A stretch of 36,130 nucleotides of DNA from Bacteroidales bacterium (GCA_014860575.1 JACZJK010000018.1:1-36130); one strand, 5' to 3'. Counted from the stretch's first letter, positions 1 through 9,749 are shown. The notes: generated by a model from the letters alone, not told the origin. Made by a program: numbers and translations.

Positions 1-91
1 TAATTTCATCGAGGCTTATATCGGTGGTCAGATACTCCTGAACAACTTTCAACTTAAAATCGTCCGGATAAAAGTTTACTTTTCTCTTCAT
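1..91 (-). pseudogene. IS3-type transposase OrfA, N-terminal fragment cut by the window edge
   Basis: The minus strand from position 91 reads Met-Lys-Arg-Lys-Val-Asn-Phe-Tyr-Pro, then a helix-rich stretch (DDFKLKVVQEYL) typical of the start of the helix-turn-helix OrfA protein of IS3-family transposases. Only about 30 residues lie in the window; the rest continues past the left edge, so I cannot tell whether the element is intact. The gene starts about 45 bases inside a candidate element end near 137. The family assignment rests on a short N-terminus and is moderate. Confidence 0.5.
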
Positions 92-137
92 AATCCTGTT
101 TTTAGTTTACTTTTCGTGTAAACCTATTTCAGGACTA
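92..137. mobile_element. Probable end of the insertion sequence
   Basis: Between the transposase start and about position 137 there are repeated GTTTAC and TTTACTTTT motifs followed by AACCTATTTCAGGACTA. Read from the outside on the minus strand this begins TAGTCCTGAAATAGG, which resembles a terminal inverted repeat. The other end is outside the window, so the boundary and any target duplication cannot be confirmed. Confidence 0.35.
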
Positions 138-177
138 GACAAACCAATTAACTATTCCACTACTCAACACTCCATCT

Positions 178-260
178 CATTTTCCCATCTTCCCATCTTC
201 TCATCTTCCCAATTTCCCCCTTTCCCTTTTTCCCTTTTTCCCTTTTTCCCTTTTTCTTCT
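178..260. repeat. Homopyrimidine low-complexity tract
   Basis: The plus strand is almost purely C and T for about 80 bases. It begins with CCCATCTT-type units and moves into tandem CCCTTTTT units just before the glyA promoter. It lies between the insertion-sequence end and glyA. No coding potential is seen. Confidence 0.7.
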
Positions 261-268
261 TAAGTTTG
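261..268 (+). promoter_or_regulatory. Bacteroidetes -7 element for glyA (TAAGTTTG)
   Basis: TAAGTTTG matches the TAnnTTTG consensus used by the Bacteroidetes housekeeping sigma factor. It lies 58 bases before the glyA start codon. Upstream is pyrimidine-rich and no convincing -33 element stands out. Confidence 0.6.
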
Positions 269-326
269 CACCAAATTTCCCAAAACGCTTTGTCTACGGC
301 CAATACATTCTAAATTTTTATAAATC

Positions 327-1607
327 ATGAAGAAAGATAAGCAGATTTTTGATTTGATTGAACAGGAACGCGATCGCCAGACGCATGGCATTGAACTTAT
401 CGCTTCCGAAAATTTTGTGAGCGAACAGGTAATGAAAGCCATGGGCTCCGTTCTTACCAACAAATACGCAGAAGGTTATCCTGGGAAGCGTTATTACGGC
501 GGCTGCCAGATCGTGGATCAAACCGAACAATTGGCCATTGACCGCGCCAAAGCATTATTCGGAGCCGAATGGGCCAACGTGCAACCCCACTCTGGAGCAC
601 AGGCTAACATGGCTGTTTTGATGACCGTTCTGCAACCTGGAGATACTTTCCTCGGTCTTGAACTTTCGCATGGCGGCCACCTTTCTCATGGTTCGCCTGT
701 AAACTCATCCGGTATTCTTTACAAACCTATTCCATATGAAGTAGGCCGTGAAACCGGAATGGTTGATTATGTCCAGATGGAAAAAGTTGCCCTTGAGCAT
801 AAACCCAAACTTATCATTGCAGGTGCTTCGGCATATTCCCGCGACTGGGATTACAAACGCATGCGTGAGATCGCCGACCAGATAGGCGCCATTTTGATGG
901 CTGATATTGCCCATCCGGCTGGTTTGATTGCCAAAGGCCTGTTGAATGACCCGGTTCCTTACTGCCATGTAATTACGACTACCACACACAAAACCCTGCG
1001 TGGCCCCCGTGGCGGTATGATCCTGATGGGTAAAGATTTTGAGAACCCATGGGGTGTTACCACGCCCAAAGGTGCATTGAAGATGATGTCGGCGATGCTT
1101 GATTCGGCTGTGTTCCCAGGCGTGCAGGGCGGGCCCCTGGAGCATGTAATTGCTGCAAAAGCCGTAGCCTATCAGGAAGCCCTGAGTGATGAATTCCTGG
1201 AATATATGATACAGGTTAAGAAAAATGCCCAGGTTATGGCCAAAGCATTTGTTGACAGGGGCTACCATGTGGTTTCAAACGGAACGGACAACCATCTGAT
1301 GTTGATTGACCTGCGCCCGAAATTCCCCGATATTACTGGCAAGGTGGTAGAGAATACCCTGGTTCAGGCGGATATTACCGTGAACAAAAACATGGTCCCT
1401 TTCGATAGCCGTTCCCCATTCACAAGCAGCGGTATCCGCGTTGGAACCCCAGCAATCACCACCCGCGGGCTACAAGAAGAGCATATGGAACCCATCGTTG
1501 ATATGATTGACGAGGTAATTTCAAACATTGACAGCGAAAGCGTGATTGCCTCGGTTCGCAAACGTGTGAACGGGATGATGGAAGAATTTCCGCTGTTTGC
1601 GTATTAG
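327..1607 (+). CDS. glyA: Serine hydroxymethyltransferase
   Basis: This 426-residue protein is a full-length PLP-dependent serine hydroxymethyltransferase, which interconverts serine plus tetrahydrofolate with glycine plus 5,10-methylene-tetrahydrofolate in the cytoplasm. The family signatures are all present: an early SEN motif (LIASENF), the [13 protein letters not shown] substrate loop, the HSGAQAN PLP pocket, and the Schiff-base lysine in [14 protein letters not shown] (Lys222). The start codon follows a clear TAnnTTTG promoter, and a strong hairpin terminator follows the stop codon, so it is probably a single-gene unit. The length is normal for the family and nothing is damaged. Identification is certain. 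Confidence 0.97.
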   Translation: MKKDKQIFDLIEQERDRQTHGIELIASENFVSEQVMKAMGSVLTNKYAEGYPGKRYYGGCQIVDQTEQLAIDRAKALFGAEWANVQPHSGAQANMAVLMTVLQPGDTFLGLELSHGGHLSHGSPVNSSGILYKPIPYEVGRETGMVDYVQMEKVALEHKPKLIIAGASAYSRDWDYKRMREIADQIGAILMADIAHPAGLIAKGLLNDPVPYCHVITTTTHKTLRGPRGGMILMGKDFENPWGVTTPKGALKMMSAMLDSAVFPGVQGGPLEHVIAAKAVAYQEALSDEFLEYMIQVKKNAQVMAKAFVDRGYHVVSNGTDNHLMLIDLRPKFPDITGKVVENTLVQADITVNKNMVPFDSRSPFTSSGIRVGTPAITTRGLQEEHMEPIVDMIDEVISNIDSESVIASVRKRVNGMMEEFPLFAY

Positions 1608-1633
1608 AACAATGAAAACTTGAAAAGCGCTAT

Positions 1634-1670
1634 AACCCCAAGGGTTTCTCAAACCCTTGGGGTTTTTGTT
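1634..1670 (+). terminator. Rho-independent terminator after glyA
   Basis: A perfect 14-base-pair inverted repeat (AACCCCAAGGGTTT, a CTC loop, then AAACCCTTGGGGTT) is followed directly by a T-rich run. It sits 26 bases after the glyA stop codon. Confidence 0.9.
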
Positions 1671-1724
1671 TGTTAAATAATCATTAAATCTCCGTGAGCG
1701 GCTTTGAAAAATAACCGGCCTGCT

Positions 1725-1732
1725 TATCTTTG
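1725..1732 (+). promoter_or_regulatory. Bacteroidetes -7 element for the SixA-like phosphatase (TATCTTTG)
   Basis: TATCTTTG matches TAnnTTTG. It lies 41 bases before the ATG at 1774 and only two bases before the alternative start at 1735, which argues for the downstream start. Confidence 0.65.
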
Positions 1733-1773
1733 GGGTGAAAGCTCTCAACAGACTGCCAATAAAAACACTACAC

Positions 1774-2274
1774 ATGAAAACACTCTATCTTCTTCGGCAC
1801 GCCAAATCTTCCTGGCAAAATTCCGACCTCGATGATTTCGAACGCCCACTGCTTGAAAAAGGCCTGAAAAGAAGTAAGCTAATGATTGATTACATGCTCG
1901 AACATGAAGTTGGGGTTGATCTGATCGTTTCAAGTCCGGCAGTCCGGGCATTGGCCACTGCGGAAATATTTGCCCGGGCATTGAATTATCCTGTTGACAA
2001 CATCAGGAAAGAGAAGAAGATGTATTTTGGCGATTCTGATTCATATTTTGAGCAGTTTTTTGATGTGCCAAAGCATGTGAACTCCATGATGTTGGTGGGT
2101 CATAATCCCAGCATCACCACTTTTGCCAACCAGTTTCTTGAAACAAAAATAGATTATCTCCCTACCTCAGGCCTTATAAGCATTAGTTTTGATACGGATC
2201 AATGGGAAAAGGCCGGCATTGCAAAAAGAAAAATTAACTTTGTGGTGTATCCGCGGATGTTCCGGAAAGATTAG
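1774..2274 (+). CDS. SixA-like histidine phosphatase
   Basis: This 166-residue protein belongs to the histidine phosphatase (phosphoglycerate mutase-like) superfamily. The catalytic RHG-type motif is at the N-terminus as LYLLRHAKSSW, giving Arg8 and the phospho-accepting His9. The second conserved histidine is in LVGHNPS at about residue 110. The small size and the RHAKSSW variant match the SixA branch, which removes phosphate from phosphohistidine proteins; the true substrate here is unknown. I chose the ATG at 1774 because the promoter element overlaps the longer alternative and because the family starts directly at MKTLYLLRHAK. It lies just before polyphosphate kinase 1, a pairing that suggests but does not prove a shared role in phosphate metabolism. 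Confidence 0.88.
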   Translation: MKTLYLLRHAKSSWQNSDLDDFERPLLEKGLKRSKLMIDYMLEHEVGVDLIVSSPAVRALATAEIFARALNYPVDNIRKEKKMYFGDSDSYFEQFFDVPKHVNSMMLVGHNPSITTFANQFLETKIDYLPTSGLISISFDTDQWEKAGIAKRKINFVVYPRMFRKD

Positions 2275-2284
2275 GTTGAAATAG

Positions 2285-2360
2285 TTAGCAGTTGGCAGTG
2301 TGCAGTTGGCAAGCTTACGGAGCCAATTGCCAATTGTTGTTTGCCAACTGCCAACTTTAA
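2285..2360. repeat. Intergenic palindromic repeat (AGTTGGCAGT family)
   Basis: The sequence contains AGTTGGCAGT and GTTGGCAA on the left and their near reverse complements TTGCCAA and TTGCCAACTGCCAACTTT on the right, so it could fold into a long imperfect hairpin between the phosphatase gene and ppk1. A related fragment, AGTTGGCAGTCGGCAA, recurs near 35850. Such repeats are common between genes in Bacteroidetes. Confidence 0.65.
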
Positions 2361-2397
2361 ATGTTAAATGACTACACAAATAGCTTAGAACCAAACC

Positions 2398-4455
2398 ATG
2401 ACCAACTCAAAAAAACTCATTAACCGCGAAATAAGCTGGATGCATTTTAATGCACGGGTGCTGCAGGAAGCCGCCGACCCCAATGTACCTTTGCTGGAAC
2501 GAATAAAATTCCTCGGTATTTTTTCAAATAACCTTGATGAGTTTTTCCGTGTTCGGGTGGCTACGCTTAACCGCATGCTGAAATTCAGAAAGCGCGACTA
2601 TAAATTCATCAACTTTAACCCCGCCCAAATACTCAAGCAAATCTTCGAGATCGAACAAATTCAACAAAAGGATTTTACTGATATTTTCCGCAGGATTGTG
2701 AGGGAGTTGGCTGATGAGAACATTTTTATAATTAACGAAAAAGAGTTAAGCCCCGAGCAAGGTGAGTTTGTGCTGGATTATTTTAAAAATCATGTGCGAA
2801 CCAACCTTTTCCCGCTGATGCTTGAGAACGTTGAGGATGCGGGATGGCTCAAGGATAAGAGTATTTACCTGGCCATTGAATTGAAAAAAAGCAAGGTGCC
2901 CGATAGCCGCACTTTCTCTCTAATCAAGGTTCCTACTTCCACCATTTCACGCTTTCTTTTATTACCGGAACAGGATGGGAAAAAATTCATCATTTTGCTT
3001 GATGATGTGATCCGTTACGGTTTGCCCGGTATCTTTTCCATTTTCGGCTACGATAAGTATGAGGCATACACTATAAAGTTTACCCGCGATGCCGAAATGG
3101 ATTTTGAAAACGATGTTTCAAAGAGTTTCCTTGAAGTGATGACCGAGAGCCTGAAGCAACGCAAAATGGGATCTCCGGTAAGGTTTATTTATGATAAATC
3201 CATGCCCACCGACCTGCTGGAGCTGTTGATGAAAAAGCTTGATATTACAGAATACGACACTGTAAGCAAAAGAGGCCGGTATCATAATTTCAAGGATTTC
3301 ATGTCATTTCCGGATGTAAAGCGTCCTGATCTTGGATATCCACCAGCGCCTCCCTTGCCACACCCTGCGTTGTCTTTACAAACCAGTATATTCGATCTGC
3401 TTAAACAGCGAGATATTATGCTTCACTATCCTTACCAAAGTTATCATTATGTTATTGACTTACTCCGTGAAGCATCTATTGACCCTAAGGTTCGTGCCAT
3501 AAAAATTACATTGTACCGTGTAGCACGGTTCTCAAATGTCATCAATGCGTTGATCAATGCATCAAGGAATGGTAAGGATGTAACAGTATTCCTGGAACTT
3601 CAGGCCCGTTTTGATGAGGCTGCCAATATTTACTGGTCAGAAAAGTTGATTGAAGAAGGTGTAAAAATCATTCATACTATTCCCGGAACCAAGGTTCACA
3701 GCAAGTTGTTGCTGATAAGAAGAAAGGAAAGTGGGGAAAATGTTTATTACGCAAGCATCGGAACCGGGAATTTTAACGAGGCCACCGCCCGTGTTTATGC
3801 CGACAACAGCCTGCTTACTTCACGCAAGCAAATAGTTGAAGATGTGAACAAAGTGTTTCACATGTTCGATGCAAAATACCAGCCTCCAAAGTTTAAGAAC
3901 CTTGTTGTCGCGCCTTTTGACATGCGGAACTTTTTCATCAATATGCTGAATCGTGAGATGCGCAATGCCCAGGCTGGCAAAAAAGCGTGGGCGTTGATCA
4001 AGCTCAACAGCCTCTCAGATGAAAAAATTGTGAAGAAACTCTATAAGGCCAGTCAGGTCGGTGTAAAGATAAGGCTTATCATTCGTGGTATATGCGTATT
4101 GGTTCCCGGTGTTCAAGGTTTGAGCGAAAACATTGAAGCCATCAGCATCGTAGATAAATTCCTGGAACACTCCCGTATTTTCGTATTTTGCAATGATGGT
4201 GATGAAAAATACTATATCTCTTCAGCCGACTGGATGATTCGTAATTTTGATAACCGCATTGAAGTGGCCTGCCCCATCCTTGATCCTGTCATACAGCAGG
4301 AACTGCGTGACATTCTGGAAATTCAGTGGCGCGATAATCAGAAAGCCCGCCTTGTAAACACCCATCCTATCAACAAATACCGCAAAAACGGAGCAAAAGA
4401 AAAGGTAAGGGCGCAGGTGGAGATTTATGAGTATTTTAAAAATAAACTGTCTTAA
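2398..4455 (+). CDS. ppk1: Polyphosphate kinase 1
   Basis: This 685-residue protein reversibly transfers the terminal phosphate of ATP to inorganic polyphosphate. It has the full PPK1 architecture: an N-terminal helical domain (NREISWMHFNARVLQEA), a middle head domain, and two phospholipase-D-like catalytic domains. The autophosphorylated histidine is His434 in TKVHSKLLLI and the second catalytic histidine is His591 in FLEHSRIFVF; these line up with His435 and His592 of the E. coli enzyme. The metal and nucleotide-binding stretch ASIGTGNFNEATARVY is also present. The length is close to the E. coli protein. The gene follows a repeat-bearing gap after the phosphatase and converges with the permease gene on the opposite strand. 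Confidence 0.97.
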   Translation: MTNSKKLINREISWMHFNARVLQEAADPNVPLLERIKFLGIFSNNLDEFFRVRVATLNRMLKFRKRDYKFINFNPAQILKQIFEIEQIQQKDFTDIFRRIVRELADENIFIINEKELSPEQGEFVLDYFKNHVRTNLFPLMLENVEDAGWLKDKSIYLAIELKKSKVPDSRTFSLIKVPTSTISRFLLLPEQDGKKFIILLDDVIRYGLPGIFSIFGYDKYEAYTIKFTRDAEMDFENDVSKSFLEVMTESLKQRKMGSPVRFIYDKSMPTDLLELLMKKLDITEYDTVSKRGRYHNFKDFMSFPDVKRPDLGYPPAPPLPHPALSLQTSIFDLLKQRDIMLHYPYQSYHYVIDLLREASIDPKVRAIKITLYRVARFSNVINALINASRNGKDVTVFLELQARFDEAANIYWSEKLIEEGVKIIHTIPGTKVHSKLLLIRRKESGENVYYASIGTGNFNEATARVYADNSLLTSRKQIVEDVNKVFHMFDAKYQPPKFKNLVVAPFDMRNFFINMLNREMRNAQAGKKAWALIKLNSLSDEKIVKKLYKASQVGVKIRLIIRGICVLVPGVQGLSENIEAISIVDKFLEHSRIFVFCNDGDEKYYISSADWMIRNFDNRIEVACPILDPVIQQELRDILEIQWRDNQKARLVNTHPINKYRKNGAKEKVRAQVEIYEYFKNKLS

Positions 4456-4479
4456 TATTAACTATTAACCCACACATTT

Positions 4480-6888
4480 CTATTCATAACTCAACGCTTT
4501 CACCGGATTCTGCGTTGCCGTTCGGAAGGATTGCCAGGAAACCGTTGCAACGGCAATGAGCAGGGTAATACTGGCTGGAATCAGAAAAATCCACCAAGAG
4601 ATTTGCGTTTGATATGCGAAGTTCTGCAACCATTTGTGCATGAAATACCATGAAAGCGGCCAGGCAATGAGGTTGGCAAGTAGAACCCATTGTGTGAACC
4701 CGGCCAACAGCTTAAACACAATTTTTATTACAGGTGCACCGAAAACTTTTCGCACACCTATTTCTTTGGTGCGCCGCTCAGTAGTATAAAGCGCCAGTCC
4801 GAACAAACCCAGCGAGGCAATAAAAAGGGCCAGGAAAGAGAAATACATAAAAATTCCACTCATCTTTTGCTCGGCCATGTAGAGGCTGTTAAAACGTTCG
4901 TCGAAGAAGAAATAATCAAAAGGCCGGTCGGGAACCAGGCTCAGCCATTTGCTTTCGATCCGCGATAAAGTGCTTTGCATGTTCTCAATTTCAATCCGGA
5001 TGTTCAGATTCCTGAAATAAAGCGGGTTCAATTCGATAAGTAAAGGCTCAATATTGTTGTGCAGCGAGGTGAAATGGAAATCTTTAACTACCCCTATCAC
5101 TTTGTAACGCTGGTCGCTGGCTTCTTCTCCTCCTCCGGGGAGTATCAGATGTTTGCCTAATGGTTCATCCCAGCCAAATTTCCTGGCCATGGATTCATTG
5201 ATTATAATTGAAGCAGAGTCAATATTTCTGGTTTTACTAAAACTTCTTCCCTGCATCAGTTCGGCCTGGTAAACTTCCAGGAAATTATAATCCGTTTGCA
5301 GATAGCTAAGCATCTCAGCATGTTGGCGTGTGCTGCCTTCGGGATAATAAGTCTGGCGTTGGTCGAAAGTTCCCATTACGGTTGATGAAGCCGAAACATC
5401 AACCACACCAGGCACATTCCGTAATTCACTTTGCAGGGTTTCATAACGCGAGATCAGATTTCTGTCGCGTAGCGGTGCAATGATCACCTGGCTGATTTCA
5501 ATTCCCAGGTCTTTTTTACCAAGGTAATCCATTTGACGATATATGACCACGGCGCTGAAAATGATCAGAACCGAAATGGTAAACTGCACAATTACCAGTA
5601 CATTCCTGAAAACCGGACGTGCTGAGTGTTTGAAAAGTTTGCCTTTAAGCACCTTCACAGGTTGAAAAGCTGATAAAACCAGGGCAGGATAGAAACCAGA
5701 CATCAGGCCAACTGTAAGCAGCAGACCCAGCAGGAGCAGGGCCAGTTTTTTATGGCTCCACCATGATATTTCCACCGCAATGCCGGCAAATTCCCTGAAG
5801 TATGGAAAACAGACTTCTACAACGGCAAGCGCCACCAACATGGCAATAAATGTAATGATGAATGATTCAAGTATAAACTGCCTGAAAAGCATTGAACGCT
5901 CTGCCCCAAAAACTTTACGTATGCCCACTTCCCGGGCACGTTTGGAGGAAGTGGCAGTTGAAAGGTTGATGAAATTGATACAGGCAATCGTCAGGATCAG
6001 CAAAGCGATGGCCGAGAAAATGTAGATACGTGAATAATCGCTGTTTTCTCCCAGTTCCTGAATCAGTTTTGAGGTCAGATAAATATCGGTAATGGGCTGC
6101 GGAACAAGTTCTATCCGAAGGTTATACTGCTCAATGGTTTCCCGCATTTGATTTTGAATCATTTCAGTGAGCTTGGAAGCAAGCAGGTCCACTGGAGTTC
6201 CTTTCTGAACCAGGATATAATTATGCGTAATAAAAATTGAAAGGCTGTTTACATGATGCCACATACGCCGGTCAGTCTGAAAAGTAGTGAGTGAAGCCAT
6301 GGCATTAAAACGCAGGTGTGAATTGTGAACCGGATCACGAACCACACCCTGCACAACCATATTGTGCTGATTGTCCCATTCAATGACCTGACCCAGGGGA
6401 TCTGCATCGCCGAAACATTTCTTCGCCAATGCCTCCGTAATTACAACTGAATATGGATGTGCCAAAGCACGCAAAGGGTCGCCGCTCAGGAAGTCGTATG
6501 TAAATAAGTTAAAAAAGCCCGAATCGGCATATAGGATGCCATCCTGGTAAAATTGCTTTTCTCCAACACGCAGCAGAACCGACTCAGGTGCTCTGAACAC
6601 AGTGGCATGAGATAATATTTCAGGGATTTCGTTTTCAGCAAGTTCGCCCACCCTGCCACCGGTTGTGGCAGTGCGGATATCATTGCCTCCAAAACTTCCA
6701 TCAAGTGTGATGCGATAGATAAGATCACTTTGCCCGTGGTGCTTGTCGTAGCTGAGTTCATTTTCCACATATAAGGATATCAGGAGAAAGCAGGCCAGTC
6801 CGGTTGCGAGGCCCAGGATATTGACCACTGTAAATAACTTGTTACGTAAAAAATTCCGGCAGGCTACAAGAAAGTAATTTTTCAACAT
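4480..6888 (-). CDS. ABC transporter permease, MacB/FtsX type
   Basis: This 802-residue inner-membrane protein starts MLKNYFLVACRNFLRNKLFTVVNILGLATGLACFL, the standard opening of Bacteroidetes FtsX-type permeases. It contains two copies of the pattern periplasmic MacB-like domain followed by FtsX core. The first FtsX core is around residues 280-400 (SSKRAREVGIRKVFGA) and the second near the C-terminus (TERRTKEIGVRKVFGA). About eight transmembrane helices can be seen. It has no ATPase domain and no ATPase or membrane-fusion gene lies next to it, so it is an orphan that must work with a subunit encoded elsewhere. Substrate unknown; these proteins act in lipoprotein, peptide or antibiotic export, or in mechanotransmission. 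No obvious promoter was found. Confidence 0.88.
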   Translation of the reverse strand: MLKNYFLVACRNFLRNKLFTVVNILGLATGLACFLLISLYVENELSYDKHHGQSDLIYRITLDGSFGGNDIRTATTGGRVGELAENEIPEILSHATVFRAPESVLLRVGEKQFYQDGILYADSGFFNLFTYDFLSGDPLRALAHPYSVVITEALAKKCFGDADPLGQVIEWDNQHNMVVQGVVRDPVHNSHLRFNAMASLTTFQTDRRMWHHVNSLSIFITHNYILVQKGTPVDLLASKLTEMIQNQMRETIEQYNLRIELVPQPITDIYLTSKLIQELGENSDYSRIYIFSAIALLILTIACINFINLSTATSSKRAREVGIRKVFGAERSMLFRQFILESFIITFIAMLVALAVVEVCFPYFREFAGIAVEISWWSHKKLALLLLGLLLTVGLMSGFYPALVLSAFQPVKVLKGKLFKHSARPVFRNVLVIVQFTISVLIIFSAVVIYRQMDYLGKKDLGIEISQVIIAPLRDRNLISRYETLQSELRNVPGVVDVSASSTVMGTFDQRQTYYPEGSTRQHAEMLSYLQTDYNFLEVYQAELMQGRSFSKTRNIDSASIIINESMARKFGWDEPLGKHLILPGGGEEASDQRYKVIGVVKDFHFTSLHNNIEPLLIELNPLYFRNLNIRIEIENMQSTLSRIESKWLSLVPDRPFDYFFFDERFNSLYMAEQKMSGIFMYFSFLALFIASLGLFGLALYTTERRTKEIGVRKVFGAPVIKIVFKLLAGFTQWVLLANLIAWPLSWYFMHKWLQNFAYQTQISWWIFLIPASITLLIAVATVSWQSFRTATQNPVKALSYE

Positions 6889-6924
6889 TGCTTAATGATG
6901 CTGGTTTATGGGAATCCTACAAAT

Positions 6925-7100
6925 GTTTCATCCGATAATACCACTATCATACCAGAAGTTATATTGTGTTGTTTAACAAATAATTGTGATCATTGGTGCC
7001 GGGCACTGACCATTCATAATGTTCGAACCCAAACACGGGACTGTTCGAATCCGGCCATGTGAAAATTTGTATGGGGTAATAAATATAGATCGGATGAAAC
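6925..7100. repeat. Long-spaced 12-base inverted repeat upstream of fumarase
   Basis: GTTTCATCCGAT at 6925-6936 is matched by its exact reverse complement ATCGGATGAAAC at 7089-7100, with about 152 bases between. Inside the interval, TGTTCGAA followed by (C/T)CC occurs twice near 7018-7052. This fills the roughly 350-base gap between the permease and fumarase; no gene is visible there. Confidence 0.5.
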
Positions 7101-7169
7101 GTTATTAATCAGTGCAATAGTGACCTCCAATACTGTTTTCACAATAGTTTTATTTTTTGGGTCAATCTG

Positions 7170-7201
7170 TTGGCAGTACTCATCTTAAAACTCTAAATTT
7201 G
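7170..7201 (+). promoter_or_regulatory. Promoter of fumarase (TTG, 21-base spacer, TAAATTTG)
   Basis: TTG at 7170-7172 and TAAATTTG at 7194-7201 are separated by 21 bases, a good fit to the Bacteroidetes -33/-7 promoter. The start codon follows 38 bases later. Confidence 0.7.
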
Positions 7202-7239
7202 CATCAACTACATTCATCATTAACCAAAACCCTATCATC

Positions 7240-8844
7240 ATGACTGAATTTATTTACCAGGATCCCTATCCGGTTCAGAAAGACACAACCAAATACCGTT
7301 TGCTTACAAAAGACTATGTTTCCGTTGAAAATCTCAATGGACGCAAAATCCTGAAAGTAGAATCCGAGGGGTTGGAACTGCTTTCGCGAGAGGCATTCAA
7401 AGATGTTTCATTTTACCTGCGTGCAGCTCATTTGGAGCAGTTATCTAAAATACTCAAAGATCCTGAAGCCAGCGACAACGAAAAATTTGTTGCTCACACG
7501 ATGATTGTAAATCAGGTTGTTTCAGCTGAAGGCGAGTTGCCCAGTTGCCAGGATACAGGCACAGCCATTGTGATCGCAAAAAAAGGGGAAAATGTTTACA
7601 CCGGACTAAACGACGCCGAATTTTTGTCGAAAGGTATCTTTGATACCTGGCAGGATAACTACCTACGTTACTCTATGATCGTTCCGCTGAGCATGACAGA
7701 AGAGAAAAACAGCGGTTCGAACCTGCCAGCCCAGGTTGATATTTACTCCACTCAAGGCAATGCATACGAGTTTTTGATGATTACTAAGGGCGGCGGATCG
7801 GCAAACAAAAGCGTACTCTTCCAGCAAACCAAATCATTGTTAAGCGAAGAGAACCTGACTAAATTCTTCCGTGAAAAAGTTAAAGAACTAGGTGCTGCTG
7901 CCTGCCCGCCATATCACCTGGCAGTTGTTATTGGCGGCACTTCTGCCGAAGCCACACTTACAGCGGTTAAGAAAGCTTCGGCAGGTTATTATGACTCCCT
8001 ACCTACCGAGGGCAACGCACATGGCCAGGCATTCCGCGACCTGGAATGGGAAAAACGGATTCAGAAAATTTGCGAAGAAAGTGGTATAGGCGCGCAATTT
8101 GGCGGCAAATACTTCGTGCATGACGTTCGTGTGATCCGTTTGCCGCGGCATGCTGCGTCCTGTCCGGTAGGCATGGGTGTTAGTTGCAGCGCCGATCGCA
8201 ACATCAAGGCAAAGATCACTGAAGAAGGCATTTTTATAGAAGTACTGGAAAAGAACCCGGCTCGCTTCCTTCCAGAAGCAGCGCCAGAAATGGCTCCGGC
8301 CATTGAAATTGACCTCGACCGTCCAATGAATGAAGTACTGGCCGAACTGAGCAAATATCCGGTTAAGACCCGTCTGAACCTCAAAGGAACGCTCATCGTT
8401 GCCCGCGATATTGCCCACGCCCGTATCAACCAGATGCTGGAAGAAGGCAAACCCATGCCGGATTATTTCAAAAACCATCCGATCTATTATGCAGGCCCTG
8501 CAAAAACACCCAAAGGAATGGCATCAGGAAGTTTTGGCCCAACCACCGCCGGCCGCATGGATGTGTATGTAGATAAATTCCAGAGTGCTGGCGGCTCGCT
8601 GATCATGCTCGCAAAAGGCAACCGCAGCAAACAGGTTACCGATGCATGTGCGAAATACGGCGGTTTCTACCTTGGCTCCATCGGTGGCCCGGCAGCCATC
8701 CTGGCCAAGGACAGCATCAAATCCGTTGAGCTGGTTGACTTCGAAGAATTGGGAATGGAAGCGGTTCGCAAAATAACCGTCGAAAACTTTCCGGCATTCA
8801 TTATTGTGGATGACAAGGGCAATGATTTTTATCAGCAGTTGTAA
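7240..8844 (+). CDS. fumA: Fumarate hydratase, class I (iron-sulfur)
   Basis: This 534-residue enzyme hydrates fumarate to malate in the TCA cycle. It is the oxygen-sensitive class I type that holds a 4Fe-4S cluster. The alpha domain has the SCQDTGTA motif (Cys103), a second conserved cysteine at about 222 (GAAACPPYH) and a third at about 316 (GVSCSADRN); these match the three cluster ligands of E. coli FumA (105, 224, 318). The C-terminal beta domain includes [12 protein letters not shown]. Alpha and beta domains are fused, as in FumA/FumB. Use of a class I enzyme fits an organism living with little oxygen. It has its own promoter and no obvious operon partner. Confidence 0.95.
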   Translation: MTEFIYQDPYPVQKDTTKYRLLTKDYVSVENLNGRKILKVESEGLELLSREAFKDVSFYLRAAHLEQLSKILKDPEASDNEKFVAHTMIVNQVVSAEGELPSCQDTGTAIVIAKKGENVYTGLNDAEFLSKGIFDTWQDNYLRYSMIVPLSMTEEKNSGSNLPAQVDIYSTQGNAYEFLMITKGGGSANKSVLFQQTKSLLSEENLTKFFREKVKELGAAACPPYHLAVVIGGTSAEATLTAVKKASAGYYDSLPTEGNAHGQAFRDLEWEKRIQKICEESGIGAQFGGKYFVHDVRVIRLPRHAASCPVGMGVSCSADRNIKAKITEEGIFIEVLEKNPARFLPEAAPEMAPAIEIDLDRPMNEVLAELSKYPVKTRLNLKGTLIVARDIAHARINQMLEEGKPMPDYFKNHPIYYAGPAKTPKGMASGSFGPTTAGRMDVYVDKFQSAGGSLIMLAKGNRSKQVTDACAKYGGFYLGSIGGPAAILAKDSIKSVELVDFEELGMEAVRKITVENFPAFIIVDDKGNDFYQQL

Positions 8845-8944
8845 GAGACCTACTCCAGTTCGCGCTCATTAGGTGGTATAATGTGAATGTTAAGTAGTTT
8901 CAACTTATAAGTACGATTCATACTTATATAATAAAAACATTATT

Positions 8945-8952
8945 TATATTTG
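8945..8952 (+). promoter_or_regulatory. Bacteroidetes -7 element of the toxin-antitoxin operon (TATATTTG)
   Basis: TATATTTG fits TAnnTTTG and lies 14 bases before the antitoxin start. Upstream is very AT-rich, so the -33 box is not clear. Confidence 0.6.
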
Positions 8953-8966
8953 CAAAAATTATTGCC

Positions 8967-9200
8967 ATGAATTTCACAAGCTCTTTACCTACTGAAACTC
9001 TTGATCAGCTTGATCTATATGCGAGAAAACTTCGGATACCGAAAAACCGCATTATAGAAAAGGCTTTAAATGCTTATTTTGAAAGGCTTAAAAAAGCCGA
9101 ATATGAGCTTTCGTTCAAGAAAGCCGCTAATGATGAAGAACTGTTTTCATTAGCTGAAGAAGGCCATGACGATTACCTGAAAATGCTGACTGAAGAATGA
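8967..9200 (+). CDS. Ribbon-helix-helix antitoxin
   Basis: This 77-residue protein has an N-terminal ribbon-helix-helix pattern (NFTSSLPTETLDQLDLYARKLRIPKNRIIEKALNAYFERLK), followed by an acidic C-terminal tail of the sort that wraps around and blocks a toxin. It is the first gene of a two-gene operon, and its stop codon overlaps the toxin start codon by four bases (ATGA). It would bind its own promoter and neutralise the downstream MazF-like protein. The assignment rests on fold pattern and gene order. Confidence 0.82.
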   Translation: MNFTSSLPTETLDQLDLYARKLRIPKNRIIEKALNAYFERLKKAEYELSFKKAANDEELFSLAEEGHDDYLKMLTEE

Positions 9201-9529
9201 AACAACGGGAAATCTGGTTTGCCGACTTAAACCCGGTTAAAGGCAGCGAGCAACGAGGCATAAGGCCAGTTGTTGTAGTCAGTGGCAATGCCATGAATGA
9301 CAACCTTGGCATTTGCATAATTTGCCCATTGAGTTCAAAAATAAAAGATTATGCCGGCTGTATAGTAATTGAAAAGAGCAAAGTTCCCGGGCTTGATAGC
9401 GACTCTGAAATAATCACTTTTCAAATCAGAACCCTTTCAAAAGAAAGATTTATTAGTAAAATTGGTGAAATCAGCCGTGAGGAACTCAATAAGATTAAAA
9501 AAGGATTAAATGAGATTTTAACATACTGA
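9197..9529 (+). CDS. mazF: MazF/PemK-family endoribonuclease toxin
   Basis: This 110-residue protein has the MazF fold signatures: the start REIWFADLNPVKGSEQRGIRPVVVVS, including the conserved GSEQRG-RP loop, a middle ICPLSSK strand, and the QIRTLSKERF motif. MazF toxins cut mRNA at short sequence-specific sites and slow growth when the antitoxin is lost. It overlaps the antitoxin gene by four bases, which implies translational coupling. Length is typical. The cleavage sequence cannot be predicted from this. Confidence 0.93.
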   Translation: MKQREIWFADLNPVKGSEQRGIRPVVVVSGNAMNDNLGICIICPLSSKIKDYAGCIVIEKSKVPGLDSDSEIITFQIRTLSKERFISKIGEISREELNKIKKGLNEILTY

Positions 9530-9737
9530 GCATTTAAGCCTGCTAATTTGGGTAACCGTATATTTCTGATTGCTACAACACAATATGCCCTACTGGCAAG
9601 TTGTTCCGTTTTACATCCTTTATAACGAGATAATTACCGCGTAGCGGCTAAACTATCGTAGTAAAGCCATCCCGAGCCAATACTAATTCCCCGTAGGGGA
9701 TTCACATGGATTAAATACCGAAATAAACGAATATCCC

Positions 9738-9745
9738 TATTTTTG
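9738..9745 (+). promoter_or_regulatory. Candidate -7 element very close to a start codon (TATTTTTG)
   Basis: TATTTTTG fits TAnnTTTG but ends only four bases before the ATG at 9750. If real, the transcript would be leaderless or nearly so. Confidence 0.4.
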
Positions 9746-9749
9746 CAGC

